From Piscinibacter sp. XHJ-5 (GTDB taxonomy: Bacteria > Pseudomonadota > Gammaproteobacteria > Burkholderiales > Burkholderiaceae_C), in the NCBI RefSeq assembly GCF_029855045.1, contig NZ_CP123228.1, forward strand, positions 744,001 through 808,000: 64,000 bases of DNA, read 5' to 3'. Every line of letters starts with the position of its first letter. The first letter of the stretch is position 1. The position numbers and the translations under genes are program-made. The notes beneath the pieces were generated by a model that ran no database searches, was not told where the DNA came from, and saw only the letters and a list, made by a program, of their open reading frames with translations. Positions 1-9,051 of the stretch are shown in pieces.

Positions 1-425
1 ACGAGGTCGTTGTCGATGGTCTTCGGGATGTGCATGCAGCGCAGCGGGTAGCCCGCCTTGCGGGCTTCCTCGCTGACGATGCGCACGGTGTCGGAAGAGT
101 CGTTGCCGCCGATGTAGAAGAACTGGCCGATCTCGTGGGCGCGCAGCACCTTGAAGATCTCCTGGCAGTACTTGACGTCGGGCTTGTCGCGCGTCGAGCC
201 CAGCGCCGATGCCGGCGTGGCCGCGACACGCTCCAGGTTGTCGGTCGTTTCCTGCGTCAGGTCGACCAGGTCCTCGTTGACGATGCCGCGCACGCCGTGG
301 CGTGCGCCGTAGACGACGTCGATCTGGCGGGATCGACGTGCGGCGAGCACGGCGCCGACCAGCGACTGGTTGATCACCGCGGTGGGGCCGCCGCCTTGCG
401 CGATCAGGATCTTGCTCGTGGTCAT
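1..425 (-). CDS. 6-phosphofructokinase, pyrophosphate-type (partial, 3' end outside window)
   Basis: Only the first ~141 codons are inside the window; the gene runs off the left edge. The N-terminus reads as a phosphofructokinase: a glycine-rich GGGPTAVIN nucleotide loop after the first strand, GGNDSSDT at about residue 107, and the substrate-binding PKTIDND motif at the window edge. Asn-Asp in place of the Gly-Asp of ATP-dependent enzymes (GGDGS) suggests the PPi-dependent or atypical PFK group, which would catalyse fructose-6-phosphate phosphorylation reversibly in the cytoplasm. The ATG at 425 follows an AGGGAGA ribosome site by about 8 nt. An ATG 8 nt upstream meets a stop at once. The family is clear; phosphoryl-donor specificity is inferred. 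Confidence 0.9.
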   Translation of the reverse strand, partial: MTTSKILIAQGGGPTAVINQSLVGAVLAARRSRQIDVVYGARHGVRGIVNEDLVDLTQETTDNLERVAATPASALGSTRDKPDVKYCQEIFKVLRAHEIGQFFYIGGNDSSDTVRIVSEEARKAGYPLRCMHIPKTIDNDL

Positions 426-662
426 GGGCGCATCTCCCTGGGCAATGGATCGGACTGAAGTATTCAGCAAAAGGGGCGTGTCGTCGCAGTCGAGTTGCTG
501 CGCGTTGATATAGCGCGGCGGCCTGTGCGTCCTTGCGGGTTGATTCCTAGGGGGTCACCACTCAAGTGAAGGATGCGAAGACTGCGGCAGCGGACTAGCC
601 TGTGATCGTGGGCGTGCGGCGTGGGCACGCAGCTTGCCCGACAAGGGTAAAGAGATTTCGCC

Positions 663-944
663 ATGAGCATCGCTCTCTATCGACTGCGTCTGTACTGGGA
701 CGGCCACCGGGGCGCCGCCCGCAACGGTGACGACACCCGCATCCTGGTCGAGGCCCCGCACCTGCCCGTTGCCCACGTGGGCGGCGAGCTCGAGGAGATC
801 GATTACGCGCCCGAAGTCGACACGGCCCAGGTGCGCGAACGCGAAGGCGACTGGCGTGACATGACGCCGGAGGAAGTGGCGGCGGCCGACGCCTTGCTCG
901 CCACGCTGAGCCAGCGCGAGTGGGTGCACGAGCGCGCCGCCTGA
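663..944 (+). CDS. Hypothetical protein, 93 aa
   Basis: A small soluble, acidic protein beginning MSIALYRLRLYWDG. It has no signal peptide, membrane segment or motif I recognise. Codon use has the strong G/C third-position bias of neighbouring genes, and a purine-rich AAGAGA lies 7 nt before the ATG, so I regard it as a real gene of unknown function. It converges on the flagellar-hook-like gene on the other strand, with only 9 nt between the stops. Confidence 0.55.
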   Translation: MSIALYRLRLYWDGHRGAARNGDDTRILVEAPHLPVAHVGGELEEIDYAPEVDTAQVREREGDWRDMTPEEVAAADALLATLSQREWVHERAA

Positions 945-953
945 GGGGCGTCT

Positions 954-1196
954 TTACGCCGTGACGTCGAGCAGGCTGCCCAGCATGTCCTGCTGGGTCT
1001 GAATCACCTTCAGGTTCGCCTTGAACGCATAGGCCGCCACCACCTGCTGCACCAGATCGTCGGCAAGATCTTCTGTCGTCCCGGCGCCTTGCACGTCCTG
1101 CCGAACGGATGCCCTGGCGACGCTGCCGGCCGCCGCATCCAGGCGGAACAGGGCGGCGTTCAGGCCGGATTGCGCAATGGAGGTCAGCGAGTTCAT
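954..1196 (-). CDS. Small flagellar rod/hook C-terminal-domain-like protein, 80 aa
   Basis: The protein starts MNSLTSIAQSGLNAALFRLD and ends with a segment reading YAFKANLKVIQTQQDMLGSLLDV. These two ends resemble the N- and C-terminal helices that form the coiled core of flagellar rod/hook proteins (FlgB/C/F/G/E), in which the ends pair as helices. The intervening structural domain is missing, so this is a mini version, about a third of the normal length. The frame stays open to 1334, but the internal ATG at 1196 matches the family start. No flagellar gene is nearby, so a role in a flagellum is doubtful. The similarity is seen; function is unknown. Confidence 0.65.
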   Translation of the reverse strand: MNSLTSIAQSGLNAALFRLDAAAGSVARASVRQDVQGAGTTEDLADDLVQQVVAAYAFKANLKVIQTQQDMLGSLLDVTA

Positions 1197-1581
1197 GGCG
1201 GTCCCACTGCCATATCGACCGACCGGGGCACAACTTGAGGGCGGCATCGCCGTCCGCTCGGCCGCAGCCGAAAGCGCCCGGCTGCGCAACCTGTAAGAGC
1301 TTTCAGTTCTCGCGCCATCGTCTTGCTGGTTCAATTCATCCCAGCGCCGAGGCAGTCACAGAGAACCCCGCTCGATCGGCGGCGCTGCACACAAGCGAGG
1401 TCGGACCACCGGCCCGCGATGCTCAGGGAAGCACGGGGATCACCACATTGACGCTGTCATCCGGGCGGCGGTGCCAATCCAGGCGGATTGGCACCGCGCA
1501 GCTCGTGGGCGCGCGCCAGCAGCTGTCCCCCCGCAAGGGGCCGGACGGAGTCGCGCGCTTCGGTCGCGTGGACGCTAGACG
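1197..1581. other. Intergenic stretch with no gene seen
   Basis: Open frames on both strands here have poor coding character and no ribosome sites. The one structured element is the palindrome at 1468-1497, listed separately. Confidence 0.5.
1468..1497. promoter_or_regulatory. 13-bp perfect inverted repeat with 4-nt loop
   Basis: GCGGTGCCAATCC at 1468-1480 pairs perfectly with its complement at 1485-1497 around an AGGC loop. No T-run follows on either strand, so it is either a factor-independent terminator lacking its U-tract, an operator, or a mobile repeat. The AT-containing core (GGTGCCAATCC) stands out from the GC-rich surroundings. Confidence 0.6.
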
Positions 1582-1842
1582 CTAGCGGGCGGCCTGCAGC
1601 CGTTCCCAGTAGGAAACGGCCTTGCCGACCCAATCCTGGAAGTGGCGGTCGTGCAGGGCGTAGTAGGGGATGCCGCGGGCCGCGAAGCGGGCCGCTTCGT
1701 GGCTCAGGGACTGGCGCGCCGGTGCGGCGCGCTGCACTTCGATCTCGAGGGCGTGCAGCGCCATGGCGCGCTGCATCGGATCGGCCGCCATCAGCTGTTG
1801 GCGCAGGCTGGCCGAGTCGGTGACGCAAGGGGTGGAATGCAT
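1582..1842 (-). CDS. Hypothetical protein, 86 aa
   Basis: A small soluble protein with an alpha-helical N-terminal half (SLRQQLMAADPMQRAMALHALEIEV) and an aromatic-rich C-terminus (IPYYALHDRHFQDWVGKAVSYWERLQ). No known domain is recognised. Codon bias matches the neighbours. It lies 128 nt downstream of the ABC ATPase gene on the same strand, beyond a strong hairpin, so it is probably transcribed separately or by read-through. Confidence 0.6.
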   Translation of the reverse strand: MHSTPCVTDSASLRQQLMAADPMQRAMALHALEIEVQRAAPARQSLSHEAARFAARGIPYYALHDRHFQDWVGKAVSYWERLQAAR

Positions 1843-1928
1843 GCGGGTTCCAACGTTGTCGGTCCTTTCGGTGTCGACAGGTTGCCGCGAACTCTTGAGG
1901 GGTGGGCGCCGCCGGGCGCCACTTTTTC

Positions 1929-1963
1929 ACGCAACACCGCCCGCGCGCGCGGGGGTGTTGCGT
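1929..1963 (-). terminator. Hairpin after the sugar ABC operon
   Basis: Arms ACGCAACACC (1929-1938) and GGTGTTGCGT (1954-1963) form a 10-bp perfect stem, extended inward by CCGCG/CGCGG. It lies 8 nt past the ATPase stop codon. On the minus strand the hairpin is followed by GAAAAAG rather than U's, so it is not a canonical intrinsic terminator. The position suggests end-of-operon termination or 3'-end protection. Confidence 0.55.
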
Positions 1964-1970
1964 GCATGCA

Positions 1971-3047
<1,077 letters not shown>

Positions 3048-3059
3048 GCGGCTTTGCTT

Positions 3060-3908
3060 TCAGCTCTTGACTGCGCCGGCGGTGAGGCCGGAGACCATGT
3101 AGCGCTTGAACGCGTAATAGATCGCCGCCGGCGGCAGCGCGTAGATGAGGCCGGTGGTCATCAGCAGCTCCCACGGCGAGTCGTCGGCGGCGAGGAAGTT
3201 GCCCAGCGCGACCGCCAGCGTGACGCTCCTGTCGTTGGACAGCAGCAGGAAGGCGTACAGGTATTCGTTCCAGGCCAGCAGCAACGCGTAGGTGCCCACC
3301 GCCACCATCGACGGCGTCATCAGCGGCAGGTACACCAGGCGAAACAGCTGCCACGGCGAGGCGCCATCGATGCGCGCGGCTTCGTCGAGCTCGAGCGGCA
3401 ACTTGTCCGACGCCTGCTTGAGCACCCAGATCGCGTACGGCGTCGCGATGGTGATCATGGCCAGGATCAGCGAGGCCTGCTTGTTCAGCAGTCCGTAGTT
3501 GCCCATGGTCTTGTACATGGGCACGGCGAGAAACGCCGCCGGGATGAAGTAGGTGAACAGCGCCAGGTTCATCACCCAGCGGCCGCCGCGCACCCTGAGC
3601 CGGCTGATCGCGAAGGCGGCGAAGGTCGCGATCACCAGCGTCGCGGCGCCGACCGCCACCGCGATCAGCAGGGAGTTCCACATCTGCAGCCAGAAGTGCT
3701 CGAGGAAGTAGTGCTTCTGCCCGAACACCCGCGCGAAGTTTCCGAGCGTGGGGTGGTCGGGCCACAGCTTGCCGGCGAAGGCCGACTCCTTCGGCGAGAT
3801 CGCGAACAGGAACAGGTGGTAGATCGGCAGCAGCGTCCACAGCAGGACCGGGACGCCGATCAGCAGCAGCTTCGCTTCGTTGGTGATGCGGCGGCGGGTC
3901 AGCTTCAT
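3060..3908 (-). CDS. Carbohydrate ABC transporter permease, MalG type, 282 aa
   Basis: An inner-membrane permease with about six transmembrane segments. It begins MKLTRRRITNEAKLLLIGVP and carries the EAA loop EAARIDGASPWQLFRLVYLP, the docking site for the ATPase. The ATG at 3908 overlaps the stop of the preceding permease by four bases (ATGA), implying translational coupling. Length is normal for MalG-type partners. It should form the channel together with the MalF-like protein. Confidence 0.93.
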   Translation of the reverse strand: MKLTRRRITNEAKLLLIGVPVLLWTLLPIYHLFLFAISPKESAFAGKLWPDHPTLGNFARVFGQKHYFLEHFWLQMWNSLLIAVAVGAATLVIATFAAFAISRLRVRGGRWVMNLALFTYFIPAAFLAVPMYKTMGNYGLLNKQASLILAMITIATPYAIWVLKQASDKLPLELDEAARIDGASPWQLFRLVYLPLMTPSMVAVGTYALLLAWNEYLYAFLLLSNDRSVTLAVALGNFLAADDSPWELLMTTGLIYALPPAAIYYAFKRYMVSGLTAGAVKS

Positions 3909-4792
3909 TTCGACAGGCGCTTCATCATGAAGTAGACCAACGGCAGGACCAGCGGCAGCGCGCAGACGATGGTCGCCATCGACAGGTCGACCTGATCGAG
4001 CCGCAGGTAGCGCAGCCCGAGCGTGGCCATGACGTGCGTGAGATCGGCCGGCCCGCCGCCGGTCAGCAGGTAGACGCTGTTGAAGTCGCCCAGTGTCCAG
4101 ATCGTCGACAGCAGCGTCGACGTGAGGTAGAGGGTTCGCAGCGACGGCCAGGTGATGAAGCGGAACTTCTGCCAGCGCGACGCGCCGTCGACGGCCGCCG
4201 CTTCGTACATCTCGTTCGGGATGGCGAGGCGTCCGGCGACGAGGATCAGCGTCCAGAACGGCAGCGACTTCCAGATGTGCACCGTGATGGAAAGCGCCAG
4301 CGCGAGCGTCGGCTGCTGCAGCCAGTTCGGGCCGTCGGCGGCGGTGAAGCGGAAGATCAGCGAATTGATGAGGCCCCACTCGGGGTTCAGCATGAAGCGA
4401 ATCGACAGGATCGTCGGGATCGACGGCACCGCCCACGGCAGGATGAACAGCAGCGACAGCCAGCGGATCCACACCCGCTCATGCACGAAAAAGCCCGAGA
4501 GAAACAGCGCGAGCATCATCTTGATGTTGATGCCGACGATGAGGAACACCAGCGTGTTGACGACCGTGCGGTAGAAGATGGGATCGTCGAACAGGCGCAC
4601 GTAGCTGGCCGGATGGCGTGCGAGCCACAGGCCATAGCCCACCGGGTACAGCACGAACGCGATGAAGATGAGCACGTAGGGGGCGATCATGATCAGCCCC
4701 CACGCCTGCCACGGCGACATGCGCCGCCGCGGCGCGCCGACTTCGCGCGGCGCGGCCACGGGGCCTCGCTCGGCGCGAACCGGTGCCTGCAC
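3905..4792 (-). CDS. Carbohydrate ABC transporter permease, MalF type, 295 aa
   Basis: An inner-membrane permease with an EAA motif (EAAAVDGASRWQKFRFITWP) and five to six transmembrane segments, starting with WGLIMIAPYVLIFIAFVLYP. I chose the GTG at 4792, five nt after the binding-protein stop, because it gives a family-typical length and a short basic cytoplasmic tail. An ATG at 4720 (271 aa) and a TTG overlapping the upstream stop are alternatives, and none has a strong ribosome site. It sits between the binding protein and MalG genes in the usual operon order. Confidence 0.88.
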   Translation of the reverse strand: MQAPVRAERGPVAAPREVGAPRRRMSPWQAWGLIMIAPYVLIFIAFVLYPVGYGLWLARHPASYVRLFDDPIFYRTVVNTLVFLIVGINIKMMLALFLSGFFVHERVWIRWLSLLFILPWAVPSIPTILSIRFMLNPEWGLINSLIFRFTAADGPNWLQQPTLALALSITVHIWKSLPFWTLILVAGRLAIPNEMYEAAAVDGASRWQKFRFITWPSLRTLYLTSTLLSTIWTLGDFNSVYLLTGGGPADLTHVMATLGLRYLRLDQVDLSMATIVCALPLVLPLVYFMMKRLSK

Positions 4793-4797
4793 CGAAC

Positions 4798-6174
4798 TCA
4801 ACCAGCCACCGCCTTGATGCGCGCGATCAGCTCGTCGGCGGCCTGCTCGACCGGGATCTTGTCGTTGATGATCCGGCTCATCGCCTTGGCCCACACGTTC
4901 TCGTTGTTGAGGATGGTGAACTTGTAGTTCTTCGTGAATTCGAACGGCACCGTGCCGGCCGAGAACTGGCCGTGCACTGCGCGACGGTGCGGATCGGCCT
5001 GCCAGAACGGACGCTTGGTCGCCGCCTGCGTCACCGGGAACCAGCGGCCGAGCGCGCCTTCGACGTACGGCGTGAGGTTGTCTTCATTCAGCATGAAGGC
5101 GACGAACTCCTTCGCGCGCTTCATGTTGGGTGCGTTGGTGAAGATGACGCCGGTCTTGACCGCGGCGCGGTACACCGGCTTGCTGCCGTCCGGCTTGTTC
5201 GGGAAGCCCGCCGTGCGGATCAGCTCGTTGTAGTTCTTCTGCGCGGTGGCGCGCTGCTCCGGCGTGAGCGTCGCATTGTTCGAGTCGTCGAGCCACTTGG
5301 CCGCGATGGAGATGGTCGCGTTGTGCGTCATCATCGTCGTCTTGTTGTGGAAGGCGACGTTGTTGTCGGGGTCCTTCCAGTTCACCGACGAAGGCGGCGT
5401 GCAGCCCTTGACGTGGATGTCGGTGTAGTCCTTCAGCGCGGCCACCAGGCCCTGCTTCACCTTCGGATCGTCGACCAGCAGCTTGCCGCCGTCGTCGACC
5501 AGCTTCACGTTGTACTGGTCCATGAAGGTCAGGAACGAGTAGAACGAGTCGCTCGAGTCCACGCCCATCGGATTGCCGATGGCGTAGGTGCGCTGCCCGG
5601 TCTTCTGGCGGTAGGCCGGCTGGGCCTTGTCGCACCAGAACGACCAGTAGTCCTTCCAGCTCGTCGGAATGTCCGATTCCTTGAAGCCGGCGGCCTGGAG
5701 CATGTCGCTCCAGTACTCGATGTGCATCGTCTGCTGCTTGATCGGGAAGGCGTAGTACGCCTTCTTCTTCGCCTTGTCGCTGTAGAGCCAGGTGGTGGCC
5801 AGCGCCTCGGGCAGGAAGCTTCCCTTGATCGGCGTGATGATGTCGGTGATGTCCTCGAGCCGGCCGTCGAAGGCCCACTTGCCGGTGACCTGGAAGTCGA
5901 ACACGTCGCCGTAGACGACGTCGGGGACGGTGCCGGCGTCGAGCGCCGACACGGTCTTGGGGATCATGTCCTGTGGCGGGTACTGCGAGAGCTCGATCTT
6001 GACGCCGGTCTTCTGCTCGAACTTCTTGATGGCGTCGAAGAGCGCGTCGTCCTCCGCCTTGTAGAAGCCCTTGCCCCACCAGATCGTCAGCTTCTCCTGC
6101 GCCAGCGCCTGAGCGCCGAACGCTGCGAGGCTTGCCCCGACCACCAAGCTTGCTATGCGGCCCATCATCGTCAT
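4798..6174 (-). CDS. Extracellular sugar-binding protein, family 1, 458 aa
   Basis: This is the periplasmic receptor of the ABC importer. An N-terminal signal peptide ends near ALAQ at residue 26. The mature protein opens with EKLTIWWGKGFYKAEDD and has aromatic-rich segments common in sugar pockets (YYAFPIKQQTMHIEYW, KDYWSFWCDK). Length is typical for SBP family 1. The ATG at 6174 has GGAG about 9 nt upstream. It is the first gene of the operon and diverges from the Ldh-family dehydrogenase across a 55-bp control region. The sugar is not identifiable from sequence alone. Confidence 0.92.
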   Translation of the reverse strand: MTMMGRIASLVVGASLAAFGAQALAQEKLTIWWGKGFYKAEDDALFDAIKKFEQKTGVKIELSQYPPQDMIPKTVSALDAGTVPDVVYGDVFDFQVTGKWAFDGRLEDITDIITPIKGSFLPEALATTWLYSDKAKKKAYYAFPIKQQTMHIEYWSDMLQAAGFKESDIPTSWKDYWSFWCDKAQPAYRQKTGQRTYAIGNPMGVDSSDSFYSFLTFMDQYNVKLVDDGGKLLVDDPKVKQGLVAALKDYTDIHVKGCTPPSSVNWKDPDNNVAFHNKTTMMTHNATISIAAKWLDDSNNATLTPEQRATAQKNYNELIRTAGFPNKPDGSKPVYRAAVKTGVIFTNAPNMKRAKEFVAFMLNEDNLTPYVEGALGRWFPVTQAATKRPFWQADPHRRAVHGQFSAGTVPFEFTKNYKFTILNNENVWAKAMSRIINDKIPVEQAADELIARIKAVAG

Positions 6175-6191
6175 GCCTTGTCTCCGGACGT

Positions 6192-6210
6192 TTGTATGAC
6201 AATACTACAA
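6192..6210. promoter_or_regulatory. Candidate GntR(FCD)-type operator between divergent genes
   Basis: TTGTATGACAA at 6192-6202 fits the TnGTnnnACnA pattern bound by FCD-type GntR repressors. The longer stretch to 6210 has TTGTA/TACAA ends, and on the minus strand TAGTAT could serve as a -10 box for the sugar ABC operon. It sits in the 55-bp gap between the binding-protein gene and the dehydrogenase gene. No GntR gene is adjacent; the only one in the window is 51 kb away. Confidence 0.5.
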
Positions 6211-6229
6211 TCCCTTGGAGCAGCTGCAC

Positions 6230-7315
6230 ATGGCGACCAACCCCAACGAAGCATCCAATTGGCAACGCTTTGAAGTGCGAGCGCTACAGGGTTTTGCCGA
6301 ACACCTGCTGTCGCGGGCCGGTTTGCGCACCGAACAGGCGCAGCTCGTCGCGCAGACGCTCGTCGAGGCCGACCTGCTCGGCCACACGACGCACGGCTTG
6401 CAGCTGCTCGCCGCATACCTGCGCGACATCGAGAGCGGCCGCATGACCGTGGAGGGCGAGCCCGAGGTGGTGCACGACCATCCCGGGGCGGTCACCTGGG
6501 ACGGGCGCTACCTGCCCGGCCCCTGGCTGGTGCACAAGGCCATGCAGCTGGCCTTCGATCGCGTGAAGGCGCAGGCGGTGGTCACGGTGGTGATCCGTCG
6601 CTCGCACCACATCGCCTGCCTGGCCGCCTACCTGAAGCACGCCACCGACCGCGGGCTGGTGATGCTTCTGAGCTGTTCGGATCCGGCGGTGGCGTCGGTG
6701 GCGCCGCATGGCGCAATGGCCGGGCGCTACACGCCCAATCCCATCGCCGCGGGATTTCCGACCGACGGTGACCCGGTGCTGATCGACATCAGCGCGTCCA
6801 CGACGACCAACGGCATGACGGCGCGCATGAACCGCGCGGGCACCGGCGAGCGCCTGCCAGGACCATGGCTGGTGGACAACAGGGGCGAGGCCAGCGACGA
6901 CCCGCGCGTGATGCTCGCCGATCCGCCGGGCGCCATCCTGCCGCTCGGCGGCATGGACCTGGGCTACAAGGGCTTCGCGCTGGGCCTGCTCGTGGAGGCG
7001 CTGACCGGCGGACTGGCCGGGGCGAGCCGTGGCAACGCCGAGAAGCGCTGGGGCGCGTCCGTGTTTCTGCAGGTGCTCGATCCCGCGGCCTTCGGCGGTC
7101 GCGATGCGTTCGTCGCATCCACCGGCTGGCTCGCGCAGTCGTGCCGAACCGCTCCGGTCAAGCCCGGCCAGCCGGCGGTCCGCTTGCCGGGCGAGCGCGC
7201 GCTGGCGCTGCGCGAACGCCAGCGCAGCAGCGGCGTGGCGCTGCATCCCGACGTGATGCCGTCGCTGGCACCGTTTGCGCAGCGCTGGAGCCTCGCGATC
7301 CCCGGCTTCCTGTAG
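6230..7315 (+). CDS. Ldh-family (malate/L-lactate/ureidoglycolate-type) NAD(P)-dependent oxidoreductase, 361 aa
   Basis: A type-2 malate/lactate dehydrogenase-like enzyme, not of Rossmann type. It contains the family's DLLGHTTHGLQLL segment (conserved His in an early helix), RRSHHIACLAAYL, NPIAAGFPT and GGMDLGYKGFALGLLVEAL. These enzymes reduce or oxidise 2-hydroxy/2-oxo acids with NAD(P) in the cytoplasm. An upstream in-frame TTG at 6215 exists, but GGAG (6217-6220) lies nine nt before the ATG at 6230, so I chose the latter. Divergence from the sugar ABC operon suggests it acts on a metabolite of the imported compound; that link is inferred. Confidence 0.88.
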   Translation: MATNPNEASNWQRFEVRALQGFAEHLLSRAGLRTEQAQLVAQTLVEADLLGHTTHGLQLLAAYLRDIESGRMTVEGEPEVVHDHPGAVTWDGRYLPGPWLVHKAMQLAFDRVKAQAVVTVVIRRSHHIACLAAYLKHATDRGLVMLLSCSDPAVASVAPHGAMAGRYTPNPIAAGFPTDGDPVLIDISASTTTNGMTARMNRAGTGERLPGPWLVDNRGEASDDPRVMLADPPGAILPLGGMDLGYKGFALGLLVEALTGGLAGASRGNAEKRWGASVFLQVLDPAAFGGRDAFVASTGWLAQSCRTAPVKPGQPAVRLPGERALALRERQRSSGVALHPDVMPSLAPFAQRWSLAIPGFL

Positions 7316-7317
7316 GG

Positions 7318-7339
7318 AGGGGGCGCGGCGATGCCCCCT
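7318..7339. terminator. Hairpin between convergent genes
   Basis: AGGGGGC (7318-7324) pairs with GCCCCCT (7333-7339) around an 8-nt loop, lying between two convergent stops. It has no T-tract. It is a plausible bidirectional terminator. Confidence 0.5.
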
Positions 7340-7349
7340 GCGCGCGCGG

Positions 7350-8051
7350 CTACTCGATCCGGCTGCGTCGCTTGGCCACGAAGCCCAGCACGCCCAGACC
7401 TGCGAGCAGCAGGGCGGTCGTGCCCGGCTCGGGAACCGGCGTGAGCACCTGTGCCGACCCGACGAAGAAGGTCTCCGGACCGCCGCTGAACCCGGTCACC
7501 TCGGCCGACAACCCGACGCGATAGTCGGCAAAGCTGCCCGTGAACAGCGAAGCGGCGGCCGTGACATCCGCCGCATCGAGGCCGAAGGCATAGCCGGAGT
7601 TGCCGACGCCTGCCAGGGTGTTCGGGAGGAAGGTGTCGGTGAAGGAGCCGGACTTGAACAGCACCCCGCCCGCGGTGTCGTAGATGGTCAGGACGAGGTC
7701 GGTGAGCGTGATGTCGCGGGCGTTGCCCGGTTCCACCGCGTTGAACACCACGCGCAGGTCGCTGGCCGACGAGATGCCGAGTTCACCGAGCGTGTGCAGT
7801 CCTGTCTGCGAGTTGCCGTTGAGCGCGTCGCCGCTGAGCACCTTCAGGTTGGTGGCCGGGTCGACCGCCACGCTGCCGGACTCGAAGCTGGCGTTCTGGT
7901 TGGCATGGATGGTCAGGACGGTGTTCACCGCGCCGAGCCCGGTACCCGAGAGCTCCAGCGGCGATGTCAGCGTGAGGCCGGCGAATGCCGGCGTGGCCGC
8001 CAGGGCGAGCGAGGGCAGGGCGAAGCGGGCCAGTGTTCGAGTGCGTTGCAT
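7350..8051 (-). CDS. PEP-CTERM sorting-domain secreted protein, 233 aa
   Basis: An exported protein with a signal peptide ending near PAFA (about residue 24), a 180-residue beta-rich body without cysteines, and a C-terminal PEP-CTERM tripartite tail: VPEPG, a hydrophobic helix (TTALLLAGLGVLGFV) and a basic end AKRRSRIE. Such tails are processed by an EpsH-type exosortase and the proteins are linked to exopolysaccharide or biofilm matrix; no exosortase gene is in this window. The ATG at 8051 has GGAAGGAAG upstream, and a sigma-54-like promoter lies about 42 nt ahead of it. The body domain is not identified. Confidence 0.88.
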   Translation of the reverse strand: MQRTRTLARFALPSLALAATPAFAGLTLTSPLELSGTGLGAVNTVLTIHANQNASFESGSVAVDPATNLKVLSGDALNGNSQTGLHTLGELGISSASDLRVVFNAVEPGNARDITLTDLVLTIYDTAGGVLFKSGSFTDTFLPNTLAGVGNSGYAFGLDAADVTAAASLFTGSFADYRVGLSAEVTGFSGGPETFFVGSAQVLTPVPEPGTTALLLAGLGVLGFVAKRRSRIE

Positions 8052-8092
8052 GTTGTGTTCTTCCTTCCGGAGGTATGGAGGCAGGAAGACCT

Positions 8093-8109
8093 ATGCAACA
8101 GCGGTGCCG
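8093..8109 (-). promoter_or_regulatory. Sigma-54-type -24/-12 promoter for the PEP-CTERM gene
   Basis: The minus strand reads CGGCACCGCTGTTGCAT, matching the sigma-54 core GGCAC-N5-TTGC with the invariant GG and GC spaced by exactly ten bases. The -12 element ends about 44 nt before the ATG, a normal distance. This agrees with the known association of PEP-CTERM regulons with RpoN and PrsR-type activators, which is established for the family. Use here is inferred. Confidence 0.65.
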
Positions 8110-8430
8110 GCGTCCGCGCGGCGTCGGGATGCCCCCCGATTCGCGGGGTCGGCGCGGCGTTTGTGTAACCGCAGCGGGGAAAGCAGGCCTTCCCGGACAC
8201 CTGGGTTACGGATCGTGACGTTTGCGCGGGCCGCCCTCGCGACGAAAGCGCCCGGCCATGTCCGGCAAACGATTCCGGTACCAGAAAACCTTGCGGGCAA
8301 CGCGGATGTAGTCGCCGCGCCCGAGGGCGCGTAGGAGTTGTCCGTTTCCGAGCGAGCGGCACGCGCTGCCCCGCGCGCCCTCCTATGCTTTGTGCCAGGC
8401 GTTTCGCGCCGACCGCAAAGGAGAGCTGTC
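8110..8430. other. Intergenic region, no gene seen
   Basis: This separates divergently transcribed PEP-CTERM and lipoprotein genes. It should hold the upstream activator sites for the sigma-54 promoter and the promoter of the lipoprotein gene. I compared it with known riboswitch cores and found no convincing match. Confidence 0.45.
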
Positions 8431-9051
8431 ATGAATGCGACCCGCGAATCCGCTTGCGCCCATCGTGTTCGGGCGATCGTCGCCTGTGCCGCCGGCGCGC
8501 TGCTCGCCGCATGCGCCTCGACGCAGCTCGACGCGCAGTGGGCCGATCCGGACCGTCCCGCCGCATCGCTGCGCGGGGCGCGGGTTCTGGTGGCCTGTGA
8601 AGCCCACGAAGCGGTGATCCGGCGCATCTGCCAGGACCGTGTCGCGGCTGAAATCGTCGCGCGCGGCGCAACCCCCGTGCTGGCGGCCGAGAACACCGCG
8701 GGCGCGGATTCGAGCTATGCGCAGGCCGCCCGCTCCGCGGGCGCGCGCGCCATCCTCACCCAGCACATCGCGCCCTACGGCAGCACCATCAGCCCGGGCT
8801 TTTCCGTCGGACTCGGTGGCTTCGGCTTCGGCAGCGGACGTGTGGGGGCCGGGGTCGGCGTCTCGGCGCCCATCGGCGGGGGCCAGGTGACGACCGGCTA
8901 TGCCGCCAACAGCCGGCTCACCGATGCCACGACCGGCAAGCTGCTGTGGACCGCCAAGGCGAGCTCCCCGCCGTCGCAGGACGTGCAGGGGCAGATGATG
9001 GAGCTCACGCGCGCGGTATTCGATTCGGCGGACAAGCTCGGTCTGTTCTGA
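8431..9051 (+). CDS. Lipoprotein of unknown function, 206 aa
   Basis: An N-terminal signal with lipobox LLAAC (Cys near residue 30) indicates lipid anchoring. The body contains ILTQHIAPYG, a glycine-rich stretch (GFSVGLGGFGFGSGRVGAGVGV) and LTDATTGKLLWTAKASSPP. This pattern is common in DUF4136-like or DUF4823-like lipoproteins that report on a nucleotide-free, assembly-like periplasmic fold. The ATG at 8431 follows AAAGGAGAG, a strong ribosome site. It is a single-gene unit. The specific role is unknown. Confidence 0.75.
   Translation: MNATRESACAHRVRAIVACAAGALLAACASTQLDAQWADPDRPAASLRGARVLVACEAHEAVIRRICQDRVAAEIVARGATPVLAAENTAGADSSYAQAARSAGARAILTQHIAPYGSTISPGFSVGLGGFGFGSGRVGAGVGVSAPIGGGQVTTGYAANSRLTDATTGKLLWTAKASSPPSQDVQGQMMELTRAVFDSADKLGLF

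Noticed and set aside
1929..1963. Canonical rho-independent terminator after the sugar ABC operon
   Set aside because: The hairpin is strong, but the minus strand continues with A's instead of U's, so I annotated it as a hairpin with uncertain termination role.
8110..8430. c-di-GMP (GEMM) or other riboswitch upstream of the PEP-CTERM gene
   Set aside because: I compared the sequence with GEMM and mini-ykkC-like consensus elements on both strands and could not place the conserved bases.
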